Assembly: GCA_022578965.1 (NCBI GenBank)
Contig: MU400572.1
Span: 62,001-126,000, forward strand
Length of the DNA stretch: 64,000 nt
Direction: 5' to 3'
From: Xylaria sp. FL1777
Taxonomy: Eukaryota > Ascomycota > Sordariomycetes > Xylariales > Xylariaceae
Shown here: positions 15,201-25,783 of the stretch, in pieces
Position numbering within the stretch: the stretch's first letter is position 1
How the letters are laid out: each line of letters begins with the position of its first letter
Position numbers and translations under genes: made by a program
Notes under the pieces: generated by a model
The model's input: the letters and a program-made list of their open reading frames with translations, nothing else
Databases searched by the model: none
Told to the model about the DNA's origin: nothing

Positions 15201-16392
15201 CAAGGAACTGCAGTAAAGCAGCCCGCTCCGATTCGCGCGTATATAACCAATATCTATACGAGATAAACCTTGACTACATGCCTATCATGTATGTGAAGCG
15301 TAGTTAAGTTCGCAGAAGCCGGTATCCCCGCAAAAAGGGAATATTTTCTCTTCGAGAGAGACAACTAGAACCTGGTCGTATAGTGTAGAGGATCCATCAA
15401 CCAAGTTCACCGGAAACTTTCGAAATATGACTGATGCCTGGTTAGCGAACGATTACGGGCTCAGCTATTAGAGTTGATTTACTATTGGTACCTTCATATG
15501 ACCCTATCCAAGAGGTTATATTTGTCCTTAACCAAACCAGAACAAGAATCTTAGAGTAGGTATTTCATGACTTCATATACGTGTTGTCAGTTTAAAAAAC
15601 AACAAGTAGGCACCAACTATACGGCAGATTTGACGCTTTACCGTGTGTATAAGACAAGACTAAAGTTGTAGAATAATACTACGTGAATAGTGATCAGAAA
15701 ATTGGTGCGATGAGACCCCTACCGGAGAAAACCTATCTTCTGATTAGGATCTGGTCTAACTCTCAACCCCTAATCCGGTACTGTATTTGTATATGTGAGA
15801 GAGTCATCATCTCACTATCAGCATCGAGTCCGAACTTCTACGGTGAAGAATGCAGCCCCGAACGCGGCCCTACGTTACGAACATCCGTTTATGCAGGAGT
15901 CGCATGTATATCTCGGAATTCTAGGCCTTGCATATGACTCTTCAGCCCAAAGATACGAAACCAAGAACTTCCACCGGCTTCGAGGTAGCCTTAACTGCAG
16001 CCACCCTCGGCCTACATGATGCATCGTGTCTCGGCTGCATTGCAGACTCGTCTTGCTTCCGACTTCCGTAGAACGTCAGTGGAAACCTAGGGTTTATAAC
16101 ATCTCGACGTAGCGGACACGTGTATAACTTCAAATTAGTATACTTAGCAACTGCAATATGCATGTGCTTATGTATATTGGTGATAGTATCGATTTAGTAG
16201 TATGTATACTTAATTCATCACCTCCTTTGCTGTTAGTAAACGTTATTTGCCCGATACCGGGAATGAACACCTAGGTAGGTAGTTGTCTCCCAATGTAGTC
16301 TATCTTTCGCACGTCTTTCAATAAACAATAGTGATGAGCTCTCAGTGCCGCTCTCTAGTCAAGACCGATGGCTGAGCCGCTACTCTACATCA

Positions 16393-17798
16393 TCAAGCGG
16401 ACTTTTTAAAGATTGCCCTCGCTCTCTCTAGCTCGGCCGGCAGATCGACATCCCAGATCCAGCGCATGCGATTATCCATGTTTCGCTGGAGCGCATCTAT
16501 GTCGTCGCCCTCGAGCTCGAAATCCCACAACTGCCCAGCTTCCCTGCTCGTCTTGACCAGTTTCTGGGTCCTCGGCCGCCTGACCTCGTCATACGCCTTG
16601 AACGCCCTATCCAGATCCTCGACGGAGTTCGCTTCCCCGATCAGGTTCCCGAGGACATAGCAGTCTTCGATCCCCATACCTGCACCCGCGCCTTGGTGCG
16701 GAGTCGTCGCGTGTGCAGCGTCGCCGACCAGACAGATGCGCGGTTGCGTTCCGTAGTATATCGGCGCCGGGGGGTGGTCGAACAGAGCCCAGACGTCATG
16801 GCGCTCCATCGCCGAGATGATTCTGAGTGCCGTGGGACCCCAAGTGCGGAAATCGGCCAGCAGCTCTTCTTTAGTAACGCGGACGACCCATTCAGGTGTC
16901 GTCCACGATTCACGAGAGGCGAAAGCCACAACTATACGTATATATAATCAACCACATGTAAACCAAATGAGAACCTAGATTGCCTGGCAACGTGAAAGCA
17001 TGAGTCGATCAACATACCGTTCATGGTCTTTCCCTTCTCAATAGGGAACGTCAAAATGTGCCCGTGATAACCGAAATAGATCTGACTATTCATCGCCTCT
17101 TCCTCGCCGAGGAGTTCGACGGCCTTCGTCATCGGCACTAGACCCCTATAAGCGCATTTCCCAGAGAAGACGGCATTCCAATCATCGCCGCCCAAGAGGA
17201 GTTTCCGCGTCTGCGACTTGATGCCGTCGCAGCCGAGGACAGCCGTGTGCTGGGCCGTCGCTCCGTCGGCGAAATGCAGGACCACGTCCTCCGAGCCGTC
17301 GGTGGCCTTGGAGATATCCACGAGCCGCTTCCCGAAGCGGGCCACTGACTCCGGGATGAGCTGCACCAGCTGGTCCAGGAAATGCGCGCGATGCACGCCG
17401 CCGACGTTCCCGATCCCCTCGAGGCTGGTGTAGCAGATCTCGAACATCTCATCTCCGATCTTGACCCCTGATCGTCCGCCGTACTCGAAGGTGCCGTCTT
17501 CCCCCGCCTTCCGGCTGTCACCTACCCTCGCGCCGAACCAGACGTTCTGCTTCGATTCCCACTGGAGCGTCTGACAGCGGCGGTAAGCATCCTTCATCTG
17601 CGGAGATATGAGACTCATGGCCCTGACGGCGTTGGGTCCGAACCCGACTCCGGCGCCGATCTCGCCGAATTGGGACGCCGACTCGTACACCGTGATCGGG
17701 ACATTATGCTGTAGGAGGCTAATTGCCAGCGTTAGACCAGTGATGCCTCCCCCGACAATGGCGAGGTTGAAGGGCTTGGGGGACGAAGGGGCGCTCAT
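16393..17798 (-). CDS. FAD-dependent monooxygenase, salicylate hydroxylase-like
   Basis: Predicted 439-residue group A flavoprotein hydroxylase that would use NAD(P)H and O2 to hydroxylate an aromatic or similar small substrate. Minus-strand exons are 17798-17018 and 16931-16393, with one 86-nt intron. The FAD fingerprint GGGITG is at 16-21, followed by VYES around 37-40. The DG motif is in GCDGIKSQ (DG at 191-192), and the GD motif is GDAAHATTPHQG, starting about residue 330. No signal peptide or membrane segment is visible, so it is probably cytosolic. Family members include salicylate 1-monooxygenases and many secondary-metabolism oxygenases; the substrate cannot be deduced. No cluster partner with a biosynthetic core enzyme lies nearby. 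Confidence 0.9.
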
Positions 17799-19064
17799 TA
17801 TGGAGGTGAGATGTTTTGTTTATAAGGGCTATGATCTAGATGACGGTGTTCGTTATTAGAAGCGGCAAGATGGGAGTATCACGCCGGGTAGTATTAACTC
17901 TTGGAAGCTGGTTAACCGGTTCTTACGTCTGGTGGTCTATGATGGGGCACATCTCACCTCTCCAAGCGGGGGATCTCGGCAAATATATGCAGGTCTCGTG
18001 AGGTCGAGACACCTTCATTTCTAATATCTCTTCTTCATTATCAATATGTGGCGACTCGTGGGATCGAACAATGTAATGTCGTGGATCAATGTATTACCGC
18101 TGTTCCTGTTAATACCGATTCAAGCTTGGAGCTTTCTTTGCCCAAGAACTACATCGTGCTCTTTTCCGCCGTCCCCCGCCATAGTTCATTGGGATATCAT
18201 TTTGCTTTTTCTATATCTACCCTGTTACTAACTCTCTTGTTATCATTTTACTAACAGCTATCAACATGAATAGGATCGCAAGAGTGACGTAGTCATTCAT
18301 CTCCGCATTTCCTGGATTTTTGATTGGGTTTACTGTTAGACTAATCGCTTGGTAATGTAATGCTGACTGCATTCTCTTCCTGGGTGTTGTTCCTTTGACC
18401 AAAAATCTGCTATGTTCCAGCCAAAGCCAGTTTGACTAAACTTCGCCTCTCTGTTAGGTAACTATTAGTGTACAGAGCTCGGGAATGCGACTGATATTTC
18501 TGCGTCTTGGACAATTGGGCCCCAGCTTCAACTCAAACGGTGGCAAGAACTTCAGCAGATGACAACAGAAAGTAGACAATGAATCTTCTTTGATGAGTTA
18601 CCTCTCTATTATACGTACCTAAATACCCTTAAAACACCATTGTCACCGCCCTAGCTACTTAATAACTACCCTTCTTTCATGACGAGTATTTCGAAAAGCT
18701 AAAGGGCTGTGTAGAATCTAAATTTACTACAGTCGACAAAACTTTATGAAATCAACAAAGAGAAACAAAGAATGATATTAATAAGGGTTATGAATACCTA
18801 GCGATTGCAAGACACCACGGGATGAAAGTAGACTTAATGATGAAAGGACATCCTATACCTTTGAACAAACCACCTGTTCGGCGTATATAATCCATCACTC
18901 TGATCCTCTCTCATGACGAACTCATTTCTTAAACCAGACAAGCACATAACTCAACTAGACACCTTCAAGACAAAGGCAAAAGCCTATACACCACACATAC
19001 CATCACTATCACAACCAAAATCATTCAAAAAACAAAAACAAAAACAAAACAAAAATAGCCCAAA
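17799..19064. other. Upstream regions of the FAD monooxygenase and CaaX ORF
   Basis: The two flanking genes diverge, so this 1.27 kb holds both promoters. The right end has a clear TATA box (18884-18890) and an A/C-rich leader leading to the CaaX ORF. A second open frame at 18913-19068 runs through the leader and is described in the findings. Nothing else is recognisable. Confidence 0.5.
18884..18890 (+). promoter_or_regulatory. TATA box upstream of the CaaX ORF
   Basis: TATATAA lies 175 bases before the ATG of the CaaX ORF and is followed by an A/C-rich, G-poor stretch up to the start codon. That layout is typical of strongly expressed, TATA-driven fungal genes with a leader of roughly 100 nt. 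Confidence 0.55.
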
Positions 19065-19199
19065 ATGAAGAACGCAACCCGCGGACAATCCCCGAAGACG
19101 ACCCCTAAGAAGGGTGGTCTCTTCGACTTTAGCGACCCCCAAGACGGCATGGGCGCGTCTTTACCGTCAAACTCCCCCCACACATGCTCCGTCATGTAA
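19065..19199 (+). CDS. 44-residue CaaX-box microprotein, candidate prenylated peptide precursor
   Basis: A complete ATG-to-TAA frame of 44 residues, below usual gene-calling limits. It starts MKNATRGQSP, continues with a Lys/Thr/Pro-rich part (KTTPKK), a GGLFDFSDP segment and a Ser/Pro-rich end, and finishes NSPHTCSVM. The last four residues CSVM form a CaaX box; a Met at the final position favours farnesylation. The protein has one cysteine and no transmembrane helix. The context CAAAATGA, the A-rich G-poor leader and the upstream TATA box support real expression. Known fungal proteins of this size ending in CaaX are a-factor-like mating pheromone precursors; G-protein gamma subunits are longer and usually end CCxxM. 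I cannot match the sequence to a known pheromone, so the role is an inference. Confidence 0.6.
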   Translation: MKNATRGQSPKTTPKKGGLFDFSDPQDGMGASLPSNSPHTCSVM

Positions 19200-20221
19200 A
19201 GAACCACTGATCACCCGATCTCAATTCCTTACCATTTCCGTTCGAGAACCAAGCATCGTCACTCGCTCACCGTCACTCACCCATCGTCGCTCGTTTTAGT
19301 TACAAACCACACAGACGACTCTGTATGAAGAGTCAAGGAACTCCATGACTAGTTAGGAAAAGGCCTCAGCTCACGGGGTCTCTCTACTTCTCTCGAAAAA
19401 GGGGGGGGACACGTGATCCTGATGGCTCAAGGACATCGCTCGTTATTATTTTAGTTTTCCCCTTAGATTTATATATCTCATTGCCCCATGTTGCTGCACT
19501 ATCTGAGAACAAAGCGTGAAACGTAACGCATGATGATACGCGAGGCCTTGATCTGTACATGCTGTTAAATCGCATAAAATTGGTTTATCGTCTAGAAAGC
19601 TGTGCCTCTTAATAGATGCAAATAAGTCAAGAGACACATGAATCTGATGATATCAGTTGTCATTCTAGTCCGTATTTGCAATTGAACGCTCGAACCGACA
19701 CCTTCGTACGGGGTATAGTCCAGATTACCCCCATAGTATAACACTTATAGCTGGTATATCTGATTTGATGCGTAGCATATTTTCTGACTAGCCATTAGCC
19801 GATTACCCAATACATCAGCTGCTCTCCCCTAAGCGGCATAGAAAGACGGCTGCCGCGCTAAGCATAAGCCGAAGTCTTTTATCGCATTCATGCTTGAGTT
19901 TCTTCGCGCTTGTAAGCTCCCCGGTAGTCTCCGTAAGTCTCCATCCCTGCTTATCCATGAGTTCTCATGAATGATGATCCTGGTTACCATAGAGTTGTCC
20001 TCAATTAGCTGGGCCCTCAAGGCGTGCAGTAGGACCCCAATGGAGGAGGGCAATGGCAGCATAGACTGATATCTTTGGAAGGGCCAAATCGGTCGTCAGA
20101 AGGGAGACGACTTGTTTACGACGTCGAATGGATGCCTCCAGCGCTCAAGTCGTGGCCTAGCTCATCGCTTCACTCAGTTTAAGACCGATGTTCTGTTTCA
20201 TCCGAGACAAGAACCCAGCCT
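19200..20221. other. Intergenic region after the CaaX ORF
   Basis: This holds the 3' flanks of the CaaX ORF and of the convergent dynactin p25 gene. I see no further gene. A short G run lies near 19401; the remainder is unremarkable. Confidence 0.5.
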
Positions 20222-20956
20222 TCACACGGGCAATGGCTGCGGATTATTGCCGACAGTCTTGTAGAGCTCCCTAAGCTCGAAAGCCTCGTGACCACCCTCG
20301 GGAACCTCGCCGACAACGCGCGCAGGCTGGCCGGCGACGATGCTGAAGCTCGGTATCACCATATTGGCGGGGACGACGGCGCCATCAAGGACACGGACAT
20401 AGTCTTTTATGATGGCGAACTCGCCTATGACGACATTTTGACCAAGGTGGACGTGGCTTCCGATGCTAGCGGCTTGGACGACTGTTCCTTCGCCGACGAA
20501 GACGTGATCGCCTAATCGAAGGGGGAGGTAGGTAAATGATCTAGGGTGGGAACAAGTCAGAGGAAGAGGAAAGCGACACAGGCCAGGAATGGCGGCAGGG
20601 AGGGTTCGCGAACCCTTTGTAGATGCGTCCAGGCGGGCGCAAACAGCAGCCCTTGCTCAGGAAACAATATCGGCCGATGGAGACAGCGGTGTTACTGCCA
20701 GGAGCAGCGCCCGGAGTGGACGAAGGCTGCGAAGTGCGCGCGAGGTCGCCTCGGATCATTGCGTCGGCCTGGATGACTGTCTTGCCTCCGAGCATTATGT
20801 GCTGGGTTCCGACCAGGACGGCTTTTCGCGCCACCTTGTTGCCGGTGTCCTGGTGAAGACCTGTTAGAAGGGATCGGATGCCGAAGCTCGCATTTCGTTT
20901 AAAAGTGGTTGGTTTACCGTCTCGATGTACTCTCCCTTCACTTGCTTCCTCGACAT
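20222..20956 (-). CDS. ro-12: Dynactin subunit p25 (DCTN5/RO-12 type)
   Basis: Predicted 197-residue left-handed beta-helix protein of the dynactin pointed-end complex, which helps the dynein motor attach to cargo such as early endosomes. Minus-strand exons are 20956-20918, 20849-20614 and 20540-20222. The start reads MSRKQVKGEYIETDTGNKV, matching the EYIET.(T/S)GNKV opening of DCTN5. Then come GGKTVIQADAMIRGDLAR, the IGRYCFLSKGC..RPP block and the hexapeptide-repeat region (LGDHVFVGEGTVV, IGSHVHLGQNVVIG, KDYVRVLDGAVVP). A Ser/Pro/Gly-rich insertion of about 16 residues separates RGDLAR from the next strand. The splice at YKG|SFTYLPL restores the family motif. It is a single-copy housekeeping gene with no functional link to its neighbours. 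Confidence 0.92.
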
Positions 20957-22765
20957 GGTGAAGCTAGGCCGTTGACAGATGAGTGTTGGAGGATATACCT
21001 GGTGAGTGAGGCAGTATAAGGTTATCACCAGGGTGGTGGAAGAGAAGAGTTGAGATGATAGAAAGCGATGCACGATGCTCGCTGTATGTAGCTTGTCCTG
21101 CGTACACTAGCGTACCCAGTAAGGTACCGATATTTAGGGAGCTATAACCCGGCTAGTGACACAAAGAGTTACTGCAGGCCCGCTGAACCCCTGAAACGAG
21201 TCTATTAATCCCTGTCCCTATTAAAATACCCCACGATTTTAGGTACATAAAGTTCTGTACTCTTTTGTTCCAATACAAGCAAACGTTGACATTGCTTTCC
21301 CAAAGACATAATACATCGACTATAGTATCTACCCCGTCCGTCACGGAATTGAATTGAGAAGGAAATTCCCATCGAAATATTAGGGGTGATTCTTGTAACC
21401 ATTATTCTTTGCTATGGGCTATTTTGTCTCCTCACCAATAGGTAGGCATCGTCATAACATAACCAGAACCCTTCTAGACAAATGGCAAGCTAGTCTAGTA
21501 TGTCCAGTTATATAGCCTTCACGATTAGCAACATGAATCGAGAACAGTAACTCTATCCTTATATCCCTAAAGCTATGATGAAAACTAAACCAACTACTCT
21601 AACAAGCTTTCGAGGCATCGATTATAATCCGTAAGCGTCATGATCAACGCTTTCCTGGGTAGCAGACATTCTTGGAAAGCTCTTAAGACAACTCATCCAA
21701 ATGGCGATGTGACGGAATGAAGACGACAGTTTCTCACTCGACTTTACAAGTAATACTCAAGGTTGAACAGAAAACATCACATGAGACAAATCGGTCGTTG
21801 TCAAAATGCCAATAAGATCCTCCCAATTAGCGATTACCAATCTCAGTTAGTACATCGCATACGCCCAAATCATATCGCTTGAAACATTTCAAAACTAGGA
21901 ATCACTTGACGTTTCCGCAGCTCAACAACCCCAACTTCTCTATGTAAGAATTGCCCTTCCGCAGTGGCTAAGTAAGTAATATAGCTAAGTAGGACATATA
22001 CCACAGGCTTTCAGGGGTAGGATCCCCACCCCTGAGCACCAAGATACCCTCACCTAAGTACCTAAGTAGTTCATAATTCAGCCGACTTGAAGTTATCGAA
22101 GTGTGAACGGAGAAGCCTTCAACTGATGGAGCAGCAGATGGGACGCTATCCAAGACACTTACCTCTGATAGAGCCCATTCAGGAGATTACGCGGACACGG
22201 GGAGACGCATCAAGGCTATTTGTGCAAAGCTGTGTAGGATCAGAGTCGAAGCTTGCATTCAGTTGTGAGAAACTCATATTAACACGCGAAACCCTATCCC
22301 CGTCTACATGTGCATATACATACACGACTTCAAAGTAGAGTTATGTGCTTGAGCTTATCGGCCTGGACGTCGAAAGCATTAGGTGCCCACTGAATCAGCT
22401 GAGTCTACACGCGGTAAAGTTGGTTACGAATGGATAAAGAGGTTTGGCTTGGATTCGTGGAGTGCTATGATTCAGTCGTTTGGGTGCCAAAGTTAAATGG
22501 AAATCCTCCTATGCGTATAGCCAGGTTCTTGATAATAAGGTATCCTATCCTAAAAATAGTCCAAGTACAATGTGTTGATGTATGCATATTTCATTTGACG
22601 ATTAAACACTTAATCTATATGTTCCCTAGTTTTACACCTAAGCATTTGAGTGACAGAAGAGAAGAAGGTAAGCCTAAACCTGTCCTGGAATCATCATGCT
22701 TGCTATGCTTGGAAGTATTACACCCGGGCTCAACTCGATTCAAAGTTCAGTTTGATGCGATTTCC
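20957..22765. other. Intergenic region between dynactin p25 and Gid1
   Basis: I find no supportable gene. The first part is the upstream region of the dynactin gene; the last part is the 3' flank of Gid1. A plus-strand open frame from 22430 runs into the antisense of the last Gid1 exon and is not convincing. Confidence 0.5.
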
Positions 22766-25255
22766 TCAGAACGGTTGAGATTTAGGTATCTCGTCAATCA
22801 CCGACTGTATAGAGACGAGAGACCCGGGACCGCCGTCTTCTCGCAAATAGTCTAGTAAGACACTAGTTTGTCCGTACAAATTCTCCAACGCCGACCGAGA
22901 GGATTTCCCTAAGGATGCTTTGTTGTCTGGTTAGAGCCTGTTTACGACAAAGATTCCGATAGATGAGATTTACAACTTACATAGAATAGCTGAGTTTAAC
23001 TCTTCAGCAACTGCTACTCTTCCCTTTCTGTCCAACATAGGCGCAATTTCCTTGACTTGGAGTGGGTTGGGATAGGCAAGCAAAGCAAAAATATCATTGA
23101 GTGCCTTGCCGACCTCTCGTCGTTTGTCATTCTTAAATTCGGCCTGTAGAGCTTGGCCGTATGCAATCGTTTCCTTTAATAGGGGGCCAGGGTCTGTTGA
23201 GGATTCCATAAGATCATCCTCCATGGTATCTGACAGGCCATTCTCATCGACATCCATTTCACTCTGAATATCGTCGTATGGATGGCCATTACTCTTCTTG
23301 CCATTGCCATTACCATATTCCGCAGCTTTCCGTATCATTTCGATAAACTTCCTACACTTTAACTTGAAATATACATCTTGATTGTTTTTAAGCACGCGTG
23401 GGTAGTGGGTGTCTGTCAACGCCAGCGCTCTGTCAATGTCGCCTTCAAGGATTGCACTCCGTATCCCTGATCAGTTAGTGATTTGTATGTTGCATGTAAA
23501 GAAAAGGAGCATCATACGTTGTCTTTGATGGGCATCATCATCATCCTTGATATTTATACCCATTGCCGGGACATTGGGGTCATTACTTAGAGCATGCTGT
23601 TCGGCACGTATTTCTTGGGCAAACTCTCGAGCGGTTTCGACGTAGCCATCATGCTGTAAGAATTGCAGAACCTAAGTAGCGTGAGCAAGTTGCTGTTCTA
23701 GCTCTCCATGATAGATAAGATAACGAACCAATTGCTGAATTAGTTCCGTCTCATTCATGCGAGACGATACGAGCTTTTCCATACTGCAAGCGTGAGCTAC
23801 AAACGGTGGCTTCGAGGCTTGTCTGCGTACCTTGTCCTTGAAATAGCTTGCTTGATCATGTCTTGTTCCTTCTATAGACGAGTCCCTATGTCAGCCATAT
23901 GATCAAGGAGCCGCTTGATACCACAACGATAAGAAACAAGTAATCGCTGTGGGAGGTGAAATGATAATCTGTTTCCGTACCTCTATTACTTGATCGATTT
24001 TAAAAACGAAGGGACTTTGGCCAAAATTTACGCGGATAAGCTCGCCAGCCTTCTTTATACCCACGACTGGATATAACTTGCCTTTAATGTCGTGAAAGGC
24101 GGGACCTGATTGCAAGTTTAGCTTTGAGACGGAGTGAGATGGTAGGAGCCTAACCTAAATTTGCTCCGTTCTTGGTGAAGAAAGCTTGCCCTGTCCGGAA
24201 ATTTACGCCACATCCAATGACATCGTTTGCACTGAAAGTTGTGTCCTTGTATTTCTTACCTACGTTACTGCCAGAGTATATATCCCCATCGTCCCCATGA
24301 TAGCCCCAGGAGTCCTGCTCCCAGCCTGGAGGTCTTGCTAGGGACACATTTTTGGCGACGAATCCAAGACATACAGTCGTAGTCCTACAGAGAATTACGT
24401 AAGAATGGGTGATCAAACTGGGATAGCATTCGCGGGAGTATCGTACTCGTCTCTTCTTTTCGAAAGAAGCGTTACTTCGAAGTAGTAGATACCGGCTTGA
24501 GTGGGCATAGGGTGATCTGCTCGTATTCCACATATTTCGTGCTCTTGTTCCCTTGTTGTTCGCAGTGCAGGATTATATTTGACTTCCAACCCGTTTGCTG
24601 AGACTTCTATTGCGCCAAACTTGTCATCCTTATTCCAACGAGTCGGCAAAGGAGGGACCGTCGCCGTATGTTCAAACGCCGGAGCCCGTTCGATAAGATC
24701 GTAAGTCATACCCAGGTGAGATGCCGGTGGCTTACTCAGCGGGCTGTCCAGGGAGACGGCCGGGAGCCCACCCCCAGATTGTTGCTCGTTCTCTTTCCGT
24801 GCCTGTCTTTCTCTGTGGGATTCCTCCAATTTCGTCATGTAGCTCGATCCCTTGAGATACGATGGCGTAAAGAAACCATTATTCTCATGTGCCGTAGTCC
24901 ACAATTCATCTATGCCCCTGCGTGGCATGAACATCTCGAAAGCTCTGGAGAATGACGGCAGCTGTGGAGGACGGGATGCCAGACTTGAGACGCCTCCATC
25001 GGGAGTGTGATCGTTGCGTTCTGTGTCGAACATGGAGCTTCGCGAGGAAGGTATGGTGGAATAGAGGTCCGAGGTTGACTCGCTGGCGGGATTTAGAAGG
25101 TAGGATACGCGGTTGGATCGGATAGATGGAGACGCGAGGGTCAGATTCGAGCCGGATACAACCGACGCATAGGAATTTCCCACGCGAGGCATGAAGTTGG
25201 GATATGTCCCATCTGGATTCACGCCCGACGAACCATGTGGGAACGAGTTGGCCAT
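22766..25255 (-). CDS. VID30: GID ubiquitin-ligase scaffold Gid1/Vid30 (RanBPM-type SPRY-LisH-CTLH-CRA protein)
   Basis: Predicted 683-residue scaffold of the GID/CTLH E3 ubiquitin ligase, which in yeast degrades gluconeogenic enzymes. Eight minus-strand exons: 25255-24447, 24384-24155, 24105-23981, 23871-23831, 23783-23729, 23671-23518, 23466-22981 and 22917-22766. A disordered Ser/Pro-rich N-terminus of about 200 residues precedes the SPRY domain (about 225-390; GIYYFEVTLLSKR, GWEQDSWGYHGDDG, FFTKNGANLG). Then come a LisH motif (about 405-435; FLQHDGYVETAREFA), CTLH (from about 472; AILEGDIDRAL) and CRA (ALLAYPNP, DRKGRVAVAEELNSAIL). An acidic low-complexity insert separates CTLH from CRA. 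Several introns are only 47-57 nt. The start is the first ATG after an upstream stretch with GAGTC repeats. Domain order and length fit the family well. Confidence 0.92.
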
Positions 25256-25326
25256 GGCAGGACAAGGTCTATGATCACCAGCAAAACAAACAACCAGTGT
25301 TGTCCAAGAGGTCAGGCAGCCGAGTT

Positions 25327-25341
25327 GAGTCGAGTCGAGTC
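25327..25341. repeat. GAGTC pentanucleotide tract
   Basis: Three perfect GAGTC units, flanked by near copies, lie about 70-90 bases upstream of the Gid1 start codon and so probably in its 5' UTR. Confidence 0.75.
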
Positions 25342-25750
25342 GAGGCGAGGTGATTGACAAGGACGTCTTCGGTACGGGTTCGTCGGGTCTCAAGGCAGTG
25401 CAGGGTCTGCCGTGGATGGAATGTCACGACGCAGAATTCGAGGGCCCAGCGCTCGCGGTATCGGCAAGTGAACGAATCAGGTGGACGAGGTCTAAAAGCA
25501 AGCTGGTCCAGAGGTGCTTTAGGCTGCCTCCATCCATAAGGCGTCCGGCAACAGAAACAGTCGTGGGTATTTAAGATAGTTGAAGGGGAGGGGCCGCCTA
25601 GAGATACTTGCACGAGGAGTAGCCGTTCAGTTGTGCTTCAGCCGACCTAGAAATCTGCAGCCGCCAGAAGTCAGGCCCAGAGGCAAGATGAGAAGGGGAA
25701 GGGGGCCGAGTGGTGATGTTCGGGTGTGATATTGGTGGTGATGTCGTGAT

Positions 25751-25783
25751 TACCTACTAGGTAGGTACAGTAGGTAGGTACCT
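25751..25783. repeat. TAGGTA/TACCTA repeat
   Basis: TACCTACTAGGTAGGTA, then a second AGTAGGTAGGTACCT copy. This is another member of the intergenic repeat family of this window, about 0.5 kb upstream of Gid1. Confidence 0.7.

Larger units (their letters stand above)
9929..16392. other. Long gene-poor region
   Basis: In about 6.4 kb I find no supportable gene. Open frames on both strands are short and low in codon-like character. The first 400 bases are the upstream region of the DUF3455 gene. From about 10960 to 12210 the sequence is dense in TAGGTA, GGTACC and TACCTA words. The rest is AT-leaning with scattered short ORFs that look random. Confidence 0.5.

Noticed and set aside
22430..22855. 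141-codon plus-strand open frame
   Set aside because: Its last third is antisense to the final Gid1 exon, which has clear family sequence. The rest has no motif and includes AT-rich runs.
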